This document shows, piece by piece, positions 44,247 through 53,146 of a stretch of DNA of 64,000 bases. This stretch comes from Paenibacillus odorifer (GTDB taxonomy: Bacteria > Bacillota > Bacilli > Paenibacillales > Paenibacillaceae). The notes under the pieces were generated by a model. The model did no database searches, was not told where the DNA came from, and worked only from the letters and a program-made list of their open reading frames with translations. The stretch is taken from positions 1,178,001 through 1,242,000 of the forward strand of contig NZ_CP009428.1 in the NCBI RefSeq assembly GCF_000758725.1, given 5' to 3'. Made by a program: the position numbers and the translations under genes. The number at the start of each line of letters is the position of its first letter. The first letter of the stretch is position 1.

Positions 44247-46538
44247 TTAGCGTACCTCTAAAACCTCCTGCATAAAGGTCTTCAGAGCGGAGGGTTTGGC
44301 ACTTGCGATCCATTGCTTTAACTCATCAGTTTGACCATTCATATACCATCCAAGCTTCTCTTTTAACTCTTGGTCAAAGACTTTAGGTTGATTTTTTCGT
44401 TCCGCTAACAGTTGTTTAATCATTTGTGGCCAGCGATACCCACTATGACCAAAGCTGAGTTCAGGATAACGCTCAGCAAGTGTCATTACCGAAGAGAGTG
44501 ATTCACCAGCGTATAATTCTGCCGCCAAAAAGCTGCCAATAAAACGATGGCTATCATCATACTTTAGGGCGATCGCGAATTGTTTACGAGCTTCTTCAAG
44601 CTTCCCTTGTTGCATGAGGGCTGTGGCGTTAATAGAAAGTACATAACCGTTAGTATTGGGTCGGTTTAGTTCGTTGTAGTAGGAATAATATTTGTTATAC
44701 GACTTCCAGTCGGCATGGTCAAAATAGTACTGCGATAATGTGAAGGCGTAATTAGTAGAAGGCTGTAGTTGTATTAGCTTTTCGAGTAAAGGAATCGCCT
44801 TATCTTCTAATGTTGTATCCTTTGTGAGGGACGATTTTGCCAGCATCATCTTTACTAGCATGTGCAGGGCATGAACATCCTGTGGGTCATCGGCAATATT
44901 TTGTTGGTACATTTCTAGTGCCTGATCCGTTTTCTTATCCAGTAGTAGTTGGTCAGCCGCAGTAAGCTCTCTTTCCTTGAGATAAAAGAACGGCAGATTG
45001 CCGACAGTGTCTTCGTTCAGCCTGTAGCCATTACTGCGGGTAATCAGGCGTCCATCTGCATCTAAGGCTTCAATATTCCAAGAAAAGCGCACTTCGGGAT
45101 TCATAAATCCGAGAAGGGAGAGGGGGTCAATAGATTCCCAGCCATCTCCACTGCTGCCATAGGAAAAACCGCCGCCATCGTAAAGTTCTTCTACTGGAAT
45201 GGAGATATGATTATCTACAATACGATCCCGAATTTGTACACCCAACACGGCCCCCTCCCCGCCACCGCTTAAACGATAGTAAGCTGCACCTTCAACAGCT
45301 TTCCAGCGGAAATCTATGGTCTTGCCCGTTAGGGTTTCCTGATTAATGGGAGACTGCAGCTCAAGCAGAGGTTGTAGAACTATGCTCTCATTCAACCTGC
45401 CATCCGGTTTAACTTCAATCCAATCGTCATATTGTACAGGCCAGGTCCAACCGTCGATCTGATCATAGCCAAGTCCAAGCTGTAACTGATAAAAGCCCGG
45501 AATCACACCGTGAAATTCGAAACGTCCTTCAGTATCTGTGACGATTCGGTAGGGTTCAGCAGAAGTGATGCTATGGTTAACTTCGCTTTCAGCACGGAGA
45601 AAAATACCTGCCCGCGGAACTGGGGTGCCATCGCTTCGTGTAAGGGTACCGGAGACGACAGCAGTTGAAGTATTTCCCATATCTATAGCAGACTGAATTG
45701 CGGTTCGAAGCGATTCCAGCTGTCTTTCAGTATCTGAAGTCCCAGCTTCTGGTGCTGCTGCTGATCCTGTATTGTCTGTGGAGCCTTCGTTCGAACTGCT
45801 GGTGGCAGCGTTCATTTGTTTATGAATATCCTGCCAGAATTTTTTGTACCTCTCCAAGCCATCTTTTACTACGGCAAGTGCTTCCTGCGCTTCGCCTTTT
45901 GTAAAGAGTAAACGCCCGGTAAGCCATGCTTTTTGTGCGTTTAGCTCTTCCTGATACTCGGATGGAAAGGGGGTTTGTTCAAGAATTGTTTCAGCGGTTG
46001 TTATATCGCCACTATTTAGGGCTCGCTCCGCTCGAAGGAGCTCCAGTTGTTTAGCTATATCGGAGTTGCTGTTTGACTGTTTCGTTGCGGTGATTAGCGC
46101 TTGATCTCCATCTTCCTTTCGGCCAAGAGCATCATATTCATAAGCTAACTGCTTAGCCGCAAATATACGTGTATTGTCCGAAGGCCCCTCAAGGATATAT
46201 TCCTCAAGCAAAGGTACTATGTCCTCCGGTAACAGACCGGAACGCTGGGTTTCATCATTACTCCACTGGCTCATCGAAGGGCTGACATTAACGTCATATC
46301 TGTAGGGATCATAGCTGTGATCCTTATCAAGGATGTTTGTACGGATTAGCTCGATACGTTTACTCCCGGTTGTGGAAGCCAGCTTTTGCAGAAGATCAGT
46401 TCTAGCTATGTTAGATTGAATAGCTGTGCTCTGATCTATCTGCCTTTGTGAAGGTAAGAAGTTAAACAGAAGAATAAGCAGGGAGGCAGGGAGTAACACG
46501 AATAACACCAGATGTTTGATTTTTATCTTAATTCTCAT
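44247..46538 (-). CDS. Large membrane-anchored TPR protein with carboxypeptidase-regulatory-like domain
   Basis: This 763-residue protein has an N-terminal membrane helix (LVLFVLLPASLLILLFNFL), so the bulk faces the outside. Helical TPR-like repeats fill about residues 100-240. At about 292-375 lies a carboxypeptidase-D-regulatory/SdrD-like beta domain (VSGTLTRSDGTPVPRAGIFL, TDTEGRFEFHGVIPGFYQ). A fibronectin-like stretch follows (IDFRWKAVEGAAYYRLSGG), then more TPR units (about 540-720). It is the third gene of an ECF sigma operon and overlaps the previous gene by 11 bases, so it may be part of the signal-transduction output or sensor. No known family name is certain. Confidence 0.75.
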   Translation of the reverse strand: MRIKIKIKHLVLFVLLPASLLILLFNFLPSQRQIDQSTAIQSNIARTDLLQKLASTTGSKRIELIRTNILDKDHSYDPYRYDVNVSPSMSQWSNDETQRSGLLPEDIVPLLEEYILEGPSDNTRIFAAKQLAYEYDALGRKEDGDQALITATKQSNSNSDIAKQLELLRAERALNSGDITTAETILEQTPFPSEYQEELNAQKAWLTGRLLFTKGEAQEALAVVKDGLERYKKFWQDIHKQMNAATSSSNEGSTDNTGSAAAPEAGTSDTERQLESLRTAIQSAIDMGNTSTAVVSGTLTRSDGTPVPRAGIFLRAESEVNHSITSAEPYRIVTDTEGRFEFHGVIPGFYQLQLGLGYDQIDGWTWPVQYDDWIEVKPDGRLNESIVLQPLLELQSPINQETLTGKTIDFRWKAVEGAAYYRLSGGGEGAVLGVQIRDRIVDNHISIPVEELYDGGGFSYGSSGDGWESIDPLSLLGFMNPEVRFSWNIEALDADGRLITRSNGYRLNEDTVGNLPFFYLKERELTAADQLLLDKKTDQALEMYQQNIADDPQDVHALHMLVKMMLAKSSLTKDTTLEDKAIPLLEKLIQLQPSTNYAFTLSQYYFDHADWKSYNKYYSYYNELNRPNTNGYVLSINATALMQQGKLEEARKQFAIALKYDDSHRFIGSFLAAELYAGESLSSVMTLAERYPELSFGHSGYRWPQMIKQLLAERKNQPKVFDQELKEKLGWYMNGQTDELKQWIASAKPSALKTFMQEVLEVR

Positions 46539-46866
46539 GTTTTTTCACCGCCTGCTCGTAGATATCCTTCCAATACGTATTGCCTCCAGCTTCGATTAGT
46601 TCTCGGTTCGCACGCTGCGGGGTATTTTGTTGTGGCTGTTGTTTAACCTCTGGTTGATGTAGGGTAAGCGAAACTACTAAAATAATAGCACCGATCGCAC
46701 CTATAGGTTTGACAGGGATCTCAATTTCTTTATTCCACAGCGCCAATAAACGGGCTCCAAAGGTTGGAGGATGAGTCTGCTTAATGACCCGGTCGTGTCC
46801 AGTGAACTGGAGGTTCTTTAATTCTTCATCCAGCTGCTTTTTGACCGCATCGCGTTCTGTATTCAT
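46528..46866 (-). CDS. Putative anti-sigma factor or sigma-operon membrane protein
   Basis: This 112-residue protein has an N-terminal charged helix (MNTERDAVKKQLDEELKNL), one membrane helix (about residues 54-72) and a Pro/Gln-rich then charged C-terminal tail. The ATG overlaps the sigma-factor stop as ATGA, the usual arrangement for an ECF anti-sigma factor. No ZAS zinc motif (HxxxCxxC) is present, so it would be an atypical anti-sigma or an accessory membrane protein. Confidence 0.6.
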   Translation of the reverse strand: MNTERDAVKKQLDEELKNLQFTGHDRVIKQTHPPTFGARLLALWNKEIEIPVKPIGAIGAIILVVSLTLHQPEVKQQPQQNTPQRANRELIEAGGNTYWKDIYEQAVKKHEN

Positions 46867-47567
46867 AAGAAATGTCCCTCCTTCACCAAAATCTTTTTTA
46901 AGAGCGTCCGGCCTCTGGCGAGTCTGGATTTGATCGTATTTTCAGATGTATTTAATTGCTCGGAAATTTCCCGGATACTCATCTCATGAAAGTAATATAA
47001 CGTCAGACATTCACGGTATAGATAGTCGAGATTTCTCATGGACTCGGCGAGCCTGACATTATGCCATTCCACCATAAAAAGCTCTTCCGCTCCGGCTGTG
47101 AAGTCAGCATCCTCGTTAGTTTGCAGCTCTGACCCTCCCGCCGGGAAAATATTACGCCAGCTCCACGTCCTTTGCCTCATGCGGCAGCGATTGACTACTA
47201 TCCGTATCAGCCATGCCTTCAGCCGATCCGGCTCCTGTAACTGACTCATTTTGGCATAAGCTTGAATAAAAGTATCTTGTACCGCTTCTTCGGCACTTTG
47301 TCTATCTTTGAGCAGTAAAGAAGCGGTTCGCAGCAGCATATCTCCATATTCGTCCATTAACAGGCGGAGAGCTGACTCATCTTTTGCCACAATTCTCTCT
47401 ATAATATTCAGATGTAGCTCCCCTCCCTTTACTAATAAGATGCGGATTGGAGGATTAAGGTTGCGTTTGGATGGAAAATTATTCAACAAATGTCGCGATT
47501 GCAGTTCGCCGGATAAGAGGTTACTGTTGGAATCTATTGTACAGATTGCAATGGGTCGCTTTTTCAA
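46863..47567 (-). CDS. ECF RNA polymerase sigma factor
   Basis: The core of about 180 residues is a clear ECF sigma factor. Region 2 is ALRLLMDEYGDMLLRTAS, AEEAVQDTFIQAYAKM and LKAWLIRIVVNRCR. Region 4 is YRECLTLYYFHEMSIREI and LNTSENTIKSRLARGR. The start is uncertain. TTG 47567 has AAAGGAG ten bases upstream but adds about 52 residues of no recognisable sequence. A non-canonical CTG at 47411 lies six bases after GGGAGGGGAG and would give the usual ECF length. Anti-sigma-like and TPR genes follow in the operon. Confidence 0.85.
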   Translation of the reverse strand: MKKRPIAICTIDSNSNLLSGELQSRHLLNNFPSKRNLNPPIRILLVKGGELHLNIIERIVAKDESALRLLMDEYGDMLLRTASLLLKDRQSAEEAVQDTFIQAYAKMSQLQEPDRLKAWLIRIVVNRCRMRQRTWSWRNIFPAGGSELQTNEDADFTAGAEELFMVEWHNVRLAESMRNLDYLYRECLTLYYFHEMSIREISEQLNTSENTIKSRLARGRTLLKKILVKEGHFL

Positions 47568-47603
47568 GCAGGATTAGCTCCTTTCTATTGTACGTTCTGC
47601 AAT
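47536..47603. repeat. Two ATTGTAC-n4-TGCAAT sites before the sigma operon
   Basis: ATTGTACAGATTGCAAT at 47536-47552 and ATTGTACGTTCTGCAAT at 47587-47603 are dyads in the same orientation, 51 bp apart, around the 5' end of the ECF gene. They resemble the dispersed TTGCAC-type family seen elsewhere. The rest of the gap up to 47914 is AT-rich without a gene. Confidence 0.5.
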
Positions 47604-47913
47604 GAAACCCTTCGAGGCTGGGAATGACGGGTAAGGTCATATAGTTCATAGGTTTATGAGTTTACGAGTTTATAGTTAGATGGAGTTATGTGGAGATTTT
47701 AAAAGAGAAACTTACTTGAGTTAGGTGTCGGAAAAAAGGGTTTTATGTAGAAAAATAGAGTGTGTATGAATTTATATTTGTAGATATGGGTAAAAGAGGG
47801 TTATCCAGAAAAATTGCCGCTATCCTGCAACTATTTGATTTTCAGCTCGTCTGTATGTTCAGTTTCATTTTTTGTAAGACGACTTTAAGGTAATCTATTA
47901 AGGAGATGACATC

Positions 47914-48594
47914 ATGCCAGTACAGATAAAATTAATAGCAGGCTCTATCCTACTCGCAGGAATGATTGGGCTTGCTGGATGCAGTTCGAACAATGAGGCG
48001 GGGAATTCAGAATCCCAGGCAACGGCGCCAACAGAAACGGCTGTAACAGCAACCTCTGAGCCGGAAGTTAGTCCATCAAGCACCCCAGCAGAAACTGCAC
48101 CAGCAGCGACTTCCTCCCCTACGGAGACTGATAAAGATTCAACCGGCTCAAATTCACAAAATAGCGACAAACAGCTTAAAGAGTTGCTCGAGCTTGCCAA
48201 AAAGGGGAAGGTACCCGGTGTAAAATATGCCGCTCATACCGGACTCATTGATGAGGTCGAAGCGGATTGGGGCAAACCTGATCAACAAGAGTCAGCGGGA
48301 AAAGGTATTTATGCTACCTACACTGACAAACATGTCGTGTTTGGATTTAATAAAGGAAGTTTAATCTTCGATGTTCGTTCAAGTGATTCCACACTGCAAA
48401 AGCTGACGCTGAAGCAAATTGAGGCAACACTCGGCAAGCCTGACGATACCAAAGTGAACGGAGACGATAAGATTTACACCTATCAAGCCAATGACCAATA
48501 CCAGCTGAAATTTATTATTCCAAGCTCGACCGGTACAGTAGATCATATTTCCGTGTTTAGTGAACAGGACTCTTTTAACAATATGGCTGGGTAA
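47914..48594 (+). CDS. DUF4309-like lipoprotein
   Basis: This 226-residue lipoprotein has the lipobox LAGC at about residue 23, then a Thr/Pro/Ala/Ser-rich linker of some 60 residues. A C-terminal domain (GKVPGVKYAAHTGLIDEVEA, WGKPD; later TLGKPDDT) resembles DUF4309/YjgB with two repeated 'GKP'-containing beta units. A site AAGGAG lies eight bases before ATG. Function is not known; I place it outside the membrane. It is monocistronic with a terminator after it. Confidence 0.82.
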   Translation: MPVQIKLIAGSILLAGMIGLAGCSSNNEAGNSESQATAPTETAVTATSEPEVSPSSTPAETAPAATSSPTETDKDSTGSNSQNSDKQLKELLELAKKGKVPGVKYAAHTGLIDEVEADWGKPDQQESAGKGIYATYTDKHVVFGFNKGSLIFDVRSSDSTLQKLTLKQIEATLGKPDDTKVNGDDKIYTYQANDQYQLKFIIPSSTGTVDHISVFSEQDSFNNMAG

Positions 48595-48616
48595 GTGGCA
48601 TGGGTTAGAAGAGGAG

Positions 48617-48656
48617 AGAGCAATTTTGCAGAGGAATCTGTGGGTTGCTCTTTTTG
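48617..48656 (+). terminator. Intrinsic terminator of the DUF4309-like gene
   Basis: AGAGCAA and TTGCTCT flank a loop of about 20 bases and are followed by TTTTT, 23 bases after the stop codon. Confidence 0.75.
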
Positions 48657-48742
48657 TATGTTCTTTTTTGAGGTGGAGTAGGCCTTGGACGGACTGTTAT
48701 AATGTAACCAATGAGCGGGTTCGGGGAAAGTGAGGTTCTATC

Positions 48743-49894
48743 ATGCAGCTGGAATTAAACGAAAGTGAATATAAAGTGACCGCAGAAGGGATAACGATAG
48801 AATTATTCCCAAAAGAATTTACGCTTTTTCAGTTCTTGTATAAAAATAGAGGGCGTACATTCAGTCGAGAACAGCTGTTGGATAAAGTATGGCCGCTTGA
48901 ATATCCGGTAGAGCGAACAGTAGATGATCATATTTATCGGCTTCGTAAAAAGCTAGGCAAGTTTCAAGACTTAGATATTAAGACTGTTCGGGGATTTGGT
49001 TATAGTCTGACTATGCAGGAGCCCTCAGCTGCTATGGCCAATCCGACTACATATGACTTAGAGATGCAAAAGACGATGCGGGAGGTATTCAAGAAATATC
49101 ACCTATATGGCCAAGGTCGCTCGATGTTAATCCTCGCACGCCAACAGGATGTTTTGGGGTATGCGATGGATCCGTTTTATTCGATCTATATTCATTTTGT
49201 ACAGGGAGATTTGGATTGGCTGCTGAACACAACCGAGGTGGGGATAGAGGAACGGTTTTATTCCTTATTAATCTGTTATGTTCTATTGGGTGATCCTAAG
49301 AAAAAATTAGAGTTCTGTGAGTTGGTCCTTGAGAAAAAAATTCTTTTGCCGCCTCAGCATCGCGAAGTGGAGATTCTAAATATTCTGGATTTGTACACGC
49401 TGGCAGGGCAACCGGAAAAAGCACTGGAACGACTAAAGCTAACATATGAAGTGATTAAAGAGCCGGGGTATGAGAGTTTCATTCCTATAACGGCGACCTC
49501 AGAAATGCTTACACACTTGTGGATGGGAACAGAAGATCACGTAATAGAACGGATGGCAACAGACATTGAAGCACTTTTGCTGGAGAAACCTTATTTGCGT
49601 GAGATTGGTAGTTATAAAGTTACAAGGGGCTTGTGGTTTCTACGGCGCAAGTCTTGGCGTGAAGCCGAGCAACTGTTGGATGAGGCACTTCAGGTGCTTG
49701 AGATGTCAGGGTTCGTGCCGATACGGATATATGCATTGTACCGAATAGTTCATTTTTGTAAACAGTTTCCACCTAAGCCAGCTTTGTATCGCAAATATGT
49801 GGATATATTTGAACAGGAGAAGGAAGAGCGGGGATTCCATCGGTTAGAACAATCCTTGGATACCGTGCTTACGAACCTTGTGACTGCCCCCTGA
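48743..49894 (+). CDS. Transcriptional regulator with OmpR-type winged helix and helical repeats
   Basis: This 383-residue protein has an N-terminal OmpR/PhoB-like winged helix (about 10-95: FPKEFTLFQFLYKNRGRTF, TVDDHIYRLRKKLGKF, VRGFGYSL). There is no receiver domain. The remaining 280 residues are alpha-helical TPR-like repeats, as in SARP/BTAD-type or MalT-like regulators. The MFS transporter gene begins 74 bases later in the same direction, so it probably regulates that export gene. Inducer unknown. Confidence 0.82.
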   Translation: MQLELNESEYKVTAEGITIELFPKEFTLFQFLYKNRGRTFSREQLLDKVWPLEYPVERTVDDHIYRLRKKLGKFQDLDIKTVRGFGYSLTMQEPSAAMANPTTYDLEMQKTMREVFKKYHLYGQGRSMLILARQQDVLGYAMDPFYSIYIHFVQGDLDWLLNTTEVGIEERFYSLLICYVLLGDPKKKLEFCELVLEKKILLPPQHREVEILNILDLYTLAGQPEKALERLKLTYEVIKEPGYESFIPITATSEMLTHLWMGTEDHVIERMATDIEALLLEKPYLREIGSYKVTRGLWFLRRKSWREAEQLLDEALQVLEMSGFVPIRIYALYRIVHFCKQFPPKPALYRKYVDIFEQEKEERGFHRLEQSLDTVLTNLVTAP

Positions 49895-49968
49895 TAATTC
49901 TCTGACAATTCTCCATTACATTAAGGTCATGCTAATAAGTTCTTAATTGTAATTTGGAGGAATGTTTA

Positions 49969-51270
49969 ATGAATGCTTCAACACAAGCAGGCACGAGCCT
50001 GCTTAAGAACAAGGTGTATATGCGTGTGTACAGCGCATATGCGACGGCTACCTTTGGGGATTGGTTCGATGCCTTAGCAATTCAGGTACTCGTAGGGTAC
50101 CGCTGGCAGGCCAGCCCGCTAATGCTGGCTTTGATTCCGGTCTCCATAGCTTTGCCGGGGATTTTGCTGGGCTCGTTCGCAGGGGTAGTGGCTGACCGAC
50201 TGAACAAGCTGAAGCTAATGCGGATGTGTGATCTGCTTACGGCATTGTTAACCGTATTCGTATTATTTGCTCCCAGTATGGTGTGGTTGCTCCCGTTATT
50301 GATGTTGCGTGCTGCCATTTCTACGTTAAACGTGCCTGCTCAGCAGTCGATGACCCGTAGTATGGTTAGAGAAGACCAACTGCTTCAAGCTACCTCGCTT
50401 AATGGGCTTGTAAATCAAGGCTCGAAAATCGCGGGACCTTTACTGGGCGGCTTCGCGTTGTCTGTTCTTACGCCACAGTGGTGTATATTGATCAATGCTT
50501 GCCTTAGAGGCTGTTCCTATTTGCTCCTACTTACAGTTAAGAAAAGTGAAGTAGAACAAGTTGGCACAGAAGGCAAGGGCGATCAAGAGGAACGTGTTGC
50601 TCTCCGCACGATGTGGAAAGAAGGCTGGAATTTTATGCTGCATAGTAGGTTGCTGCTAAATACCATGCTGTTTGGCATAGTCTGTTCAATGGCTATTCAG
50701 ATGATTGATTTTCAATTCACCAGTCTATTTAGGGTACTTGCACCCTCTAATGAATCTTTACTGGGCTGGCTCGTGGCGGCATCCGGAGGCGGTGCTGTAT
50801 TCATCATTATGGTCATGAACAAAATGAATCGCGGAACAGGTTATGGCTGGAAGCTTGGAACGGGTTATGTGCTGATGGGTTTATCGGTTGGGGGACTTGG
50901 ACTGCTTCAGCCAGGAGCTTCCAGTATTTCTGTATTGCTATTAGGGTTCTTACTAGGTATTGGGAATGGAATTTTTATTATCACGTTCAATTATTGTCTG
51001 CAAAAAGAAACACCCCCGCACATGACAGGGCGTGTGTTCGGTATTCAGAGTACCATTCTTAGCGGAGTTATGATTGGCGCACCACTTCTCGGCGGAATGA
51101 TGGTTCAGATTGCTGGGCCTAGCCGTATCTTTTTGAATTTCGGCATCGTAATCGCTCTGATTGGTGTGCTGGGCATCGCATTTGGGCGTGTGCTGTGGCC
51201 TGCGCAGAAAGAGATGAACGATAGCTCTGCGGAGCAATCTAGGACAGTTGAGGTGATGGAGGGGAGCTAG
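49969..51270 (+). CDS. MFS transporter (EntS/MFS_3-like exporter)
   Basis: This protein of about 433 residues has twelve predicted helices. It opens YMRVYSAYATATFGDWFDAL and carries GVVADRLNKLKLMR and VPAQQSMTRSMVREDQLLQA, features of EntS/MFS_3-like exporters of siderophores or drugs. ATG 49969 (MNASTQAGT) has GGAGG nine bases upstream; an earlier TTG is not needed. It probably forms a unit with the upstream winged-helix/TPR regulator. The substrate is unknown. Confidence 0.87.
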   Translation: MNASTQAGTSLLKNKVYMRVYSAYATATFGDWFDALAIQVLVGYRWQASPLMLALIPVSIALPGILLGSFAGVVADRLNKLKLMRMCDLLTALLTVFVLFAPSMVWLLPLLMLRAAISTLNVPAQQSMTRSMVREDQLLQATSLNGLVNQGSKIAGPLLGGFALSVLTPQWCILINACLRGCSYLLLLTVKKSEVEQVGTEGKGDQEERVALRTMWKEGWNFMLHSRLLLNTMLFGIVCSMAIQMIDFQFTSLFRVLAPSNESLLGWLVAASGGGAVFIIMVMNKMNRGTGYGWKLGTGYVLMGLSVGGLGLLQPGASSISVLLLGFLLGIGNGIFIITFNYCLQKETPPHMTGRVFGIQSTILSGVMIGAPLLGGMMVQIAGPSRIFLNFGIVIALIGVLGIAFGRVLWPAQKEMNDSSAEQSRTVEVMEGS

Positions 51271-51300
51271 CAGGTAGCACGCTAGTCTAGCTAGCGGGAC

Positions 51301-51670
51301 TTCCTAACTGGACTAGATTAGCTAGACTGGGAAGGTTGAGTGGCAGAGAGAACCTAGCGTGACAACCTAGCAGATACTTAGCTAGACTAGACAGGTTGAG
51401 TGGCAGAGACAATCTAGCGTGACTCCCTAGCCGATACTTAGCTAGACTAGACAGGTTGAGTGGCAAAGATAATCTAGCGTGACTCCCTAGCAGATACTTA
51501 GCTAGACTAGACAGGTTGAGTGGCAAAGATAATCTAGCGTGACAACCTAGCCGATACTTAGCTAGACTAGACAGGTTGAGTAGCAAAGATAATCTAGCGT
51601 GACAAACTAGCAGATACTTAGCTAGACTGGAAAGGTTGAGTGGCAAAGATAATCTAGCGTGACTTCCTAG
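51301..51670. repeat. 60-bp tandem array, about six copies
   Basis: Units repeat with an exact 60-bp period. Each holds CTTAGCTAGACTAGACAGGT, TGAGTGGCA(A/G)AGA and ATCTAGCGTGAC, with variable bases such as CAACC/CTCCC before TAGC. Because 60 is divisible by three, a 128-codon minus-strand frame runs through as a 20-residue repeat (LNLSSLAKY). Translation is unlikely because the flanks give no site. Confidence 0.92.
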
Positions 51671-51673
51671 CAT

Positions 51674-51860
51674 TTAGTTGCAGAATGTGCAGTTAAATTC
51701 CCCTCCATCGATCAAACTGGGATTTAGTTGTATTTTGTGCAGTTATTATTTGATATTCTCCCTTTTAGTCTAGGAATGATGATTTTTAGTTGCACAAAGT
51801 GCACTTATTTGCTCAGGATGTCTCTTTTTACGCTTAATAGCTGTATATAGTGCAATTAAG
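51674..51860. repeat. Four TTGCAC-n4-TGCAA-like dyads
   Basis: TTAGTTGCAGAATGTGCAGT (51674), TTAGTTGTATTTTGTGCAGT (51724), TTAGTTGCACAAAGTGCACT (51786) and ATAGCTGTATATAGTGCAAT (51838) are spaced 50-62 bases apart. They belong to the same family as the dyads in the 276-bp repeat. Confidence 0.75.
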
Positions 51861-51883
51861 AGTCTCCTTAGTCATAGTCGCCT

Positions 51884-51975
51884 TAATATGTGACTTCTCA
51901 GTATGTGACTTCTCAGTAAGTGACTTCTCAATAAGTATCTCCTTAATAAGTGACCTCTCAATAAGTTATTACTTT
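51884..51975. repeat. 16-bp tandem repeat (GTGACTTCTCAATAA)
   Basis: Six imperfect units such as ATGTGACTTCTCAGT and AAGTGACCTCTCAAT follow the dyad block directly. Confidence 0.8.
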
Positions 51976-52025
51976 GTGATCTAAAGCAACTGCTGCACGA
52001 AACGTTATAAGTTACAATATTACCT

Positions 52026-52064
52026 AGCCCGATAGGACAGTTTCTCGTCCGTAAGGGCTTTTTT
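52026..52064 (+). promoter_or_regulatory. Terminator-like hairpin in the leader of the phosphatase gene
   Basis: AGCCC-GATA-GGAC, an 8-base loop, GTCC-GTAA-GGGCT and five or more T residues form a two-helix hairpin with a symmetrical internal loop. It lies 59 bases before the histidine phosphatase start. No gene precedes it closely, so it is either an attenuator for that gene or the end of an unannotated small RNA. Confidence 0.5.
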
Positions 52065-52122
52065 AGTGTGTAGAGGAGATTGGCTAGAACATTAGAATTT
52101 GTAGAGGTAAAGGAGGGAAAGG

Positions 52123-52689
52123 ATGGCTACTTTTATTTATATGGTGAGGCACGGTGAGTCGCCCAAACTGCCCGGAGAAACTGAAAGGACTCGCGGACTA
52201 ACCGCGAAGGGGGAGGAGGATGCCCGCAAGATAACGGAAAAACTACGTCTGGAAGGAATTCAAGTCTTCTATTCAAGTCCATACCTTCGGGCTATACATA
52301 CGATTTCTGGATTGGCGCAGGAGTTAGGAGCAGAGATTCAGAGTGTTGAAGACCTCCGGGAAATCCATTTCTCGGACGGAAATAAGATTACGACTGATCA
52401 GGAGCTGTATCCATTACTGACAAAAATGTTTGAAGATCCGGATTTTGTCCCAGTTGGTGGGGAATCCATTCATGCGTGTCAGAAGCGTTCAGTTAGTGTG
52501 CTGGCAGAAATACTGAGCAATCACAGCGGTCAAAAGGTTGCTATTGGAACTCACGGGGCAGTCATGACGCTTATGATGAACTATTTTGATGCCAAATATG
52601 ATCTGAGCTTTCTTCTTCAAACCACAAAGCCGGATATTTATAAAATGAAGTTCGCAGGCGGAACGTTAGTGGATGTGGAGAGGTTATGA
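52123..52689 (+). CDS. Histidine phosphatase family protein
   Basis: This 188-residue member of the histidine phosphatase superfamily has the catalytic IYMVRHGESPK, SSPYLRAIHTI, DLREIHFSDG and VAIGTHGAVMTLMM segments. AAAGGAGGGAAAGG precedes ATG. It differs from the protein encoded at 15573 (fewer shared residues outside the motifs), so this is a second paralogue and not a duplicate. Substrate unknown. A hairpin leader upstream may regulate it. Confidence 0.88.
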   Translation: MATFIYMVRHGESPKLPGETERTRGLTAKGEEDARKITEKLRLEGIQVFYSSPYLRAIHTISGLAQELGAEIQSVEDLREIHFSDGNKITTDQELYPLLTKMFEDPDFVPVGGESIHACQKRSVSVLAEILSNHSGQKVAIGTHGAVMTLMMNYFDAKYDLSFLLQTTKPDIYKMKFAGGTLVDVERL

Positions 52690-52788
52690 TTATTGGGGAC
52701 TGCTTACAAGCGTCCCGAGTCATCATCAACCTGAGGCTTACGGACCCAGATGACATTATTCGCAGATTATTAGCCTTTGGAGCATGGT

Positions 52789-52880
52789 TTCGGACTCCAG
52801 CGTCGTTATTCCTTAAAAAGAGCACCTTATTGGGTGTTTTTTATGCCAATAGCGACTCTGGGGTCCTTTCTCATCCCAAA
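52789..52880. repeat. GGACTC/GAGTCC-type element with nested terminator
   Basis: CGGACTCCAGCGTCGTTATT and ATAGCGACTCTGGGGTCC flank a small hairpin CACC-TTATT-GGGTG followed by TTTTTT (52822-52842). The inner part is a plausible terminator for the phosphatase gene. The outer arms echo the GGACTC element at 37.0 and 37.6 kb. Confidence 0.6.
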
Positions 52881-52930
52881 AGTGGGGAATTGCTGCATAT
52901 AAGGTCAGCTGTGTCCGATAGCGGCTTCAC

Positions 52931-53146
52931 ACACGTAAATACGTACGAGTAAATACGCACGAGTAAATACGTACGCGTAATTAGATACACGTAAATGGGT
53001 ACGCGTAAAATACATACGCATAAATAAGTACACATAAACACGTACGCATAAATGCGTACAGGTATAAGTACGCGTAAACTACGTCCACGTAAATACATAC
53101 GCGTAAATTACGTACGCATAAATACGTACGAGTAAATACGTACGCA
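52931..53146. repeat. TACGTA-rich tandem array
   Basis: About fifteen imperfect units of 12-16 bases (AAATACGTACGCGT, AAATACGTACGAGT, AAACACGTACGCAT) create many TACGTA palindromes. No credible gene lies in it; frames on the minus strand read as YAYVFMCTYLCV-like repeats. Confidence 0.85.

Noticed and set aside
51301..51670. CRISPR array suspicion for the 60-bp array
   Set aside because: Units are contiguous repeats without unique spacers, and no cas gene is nearby.
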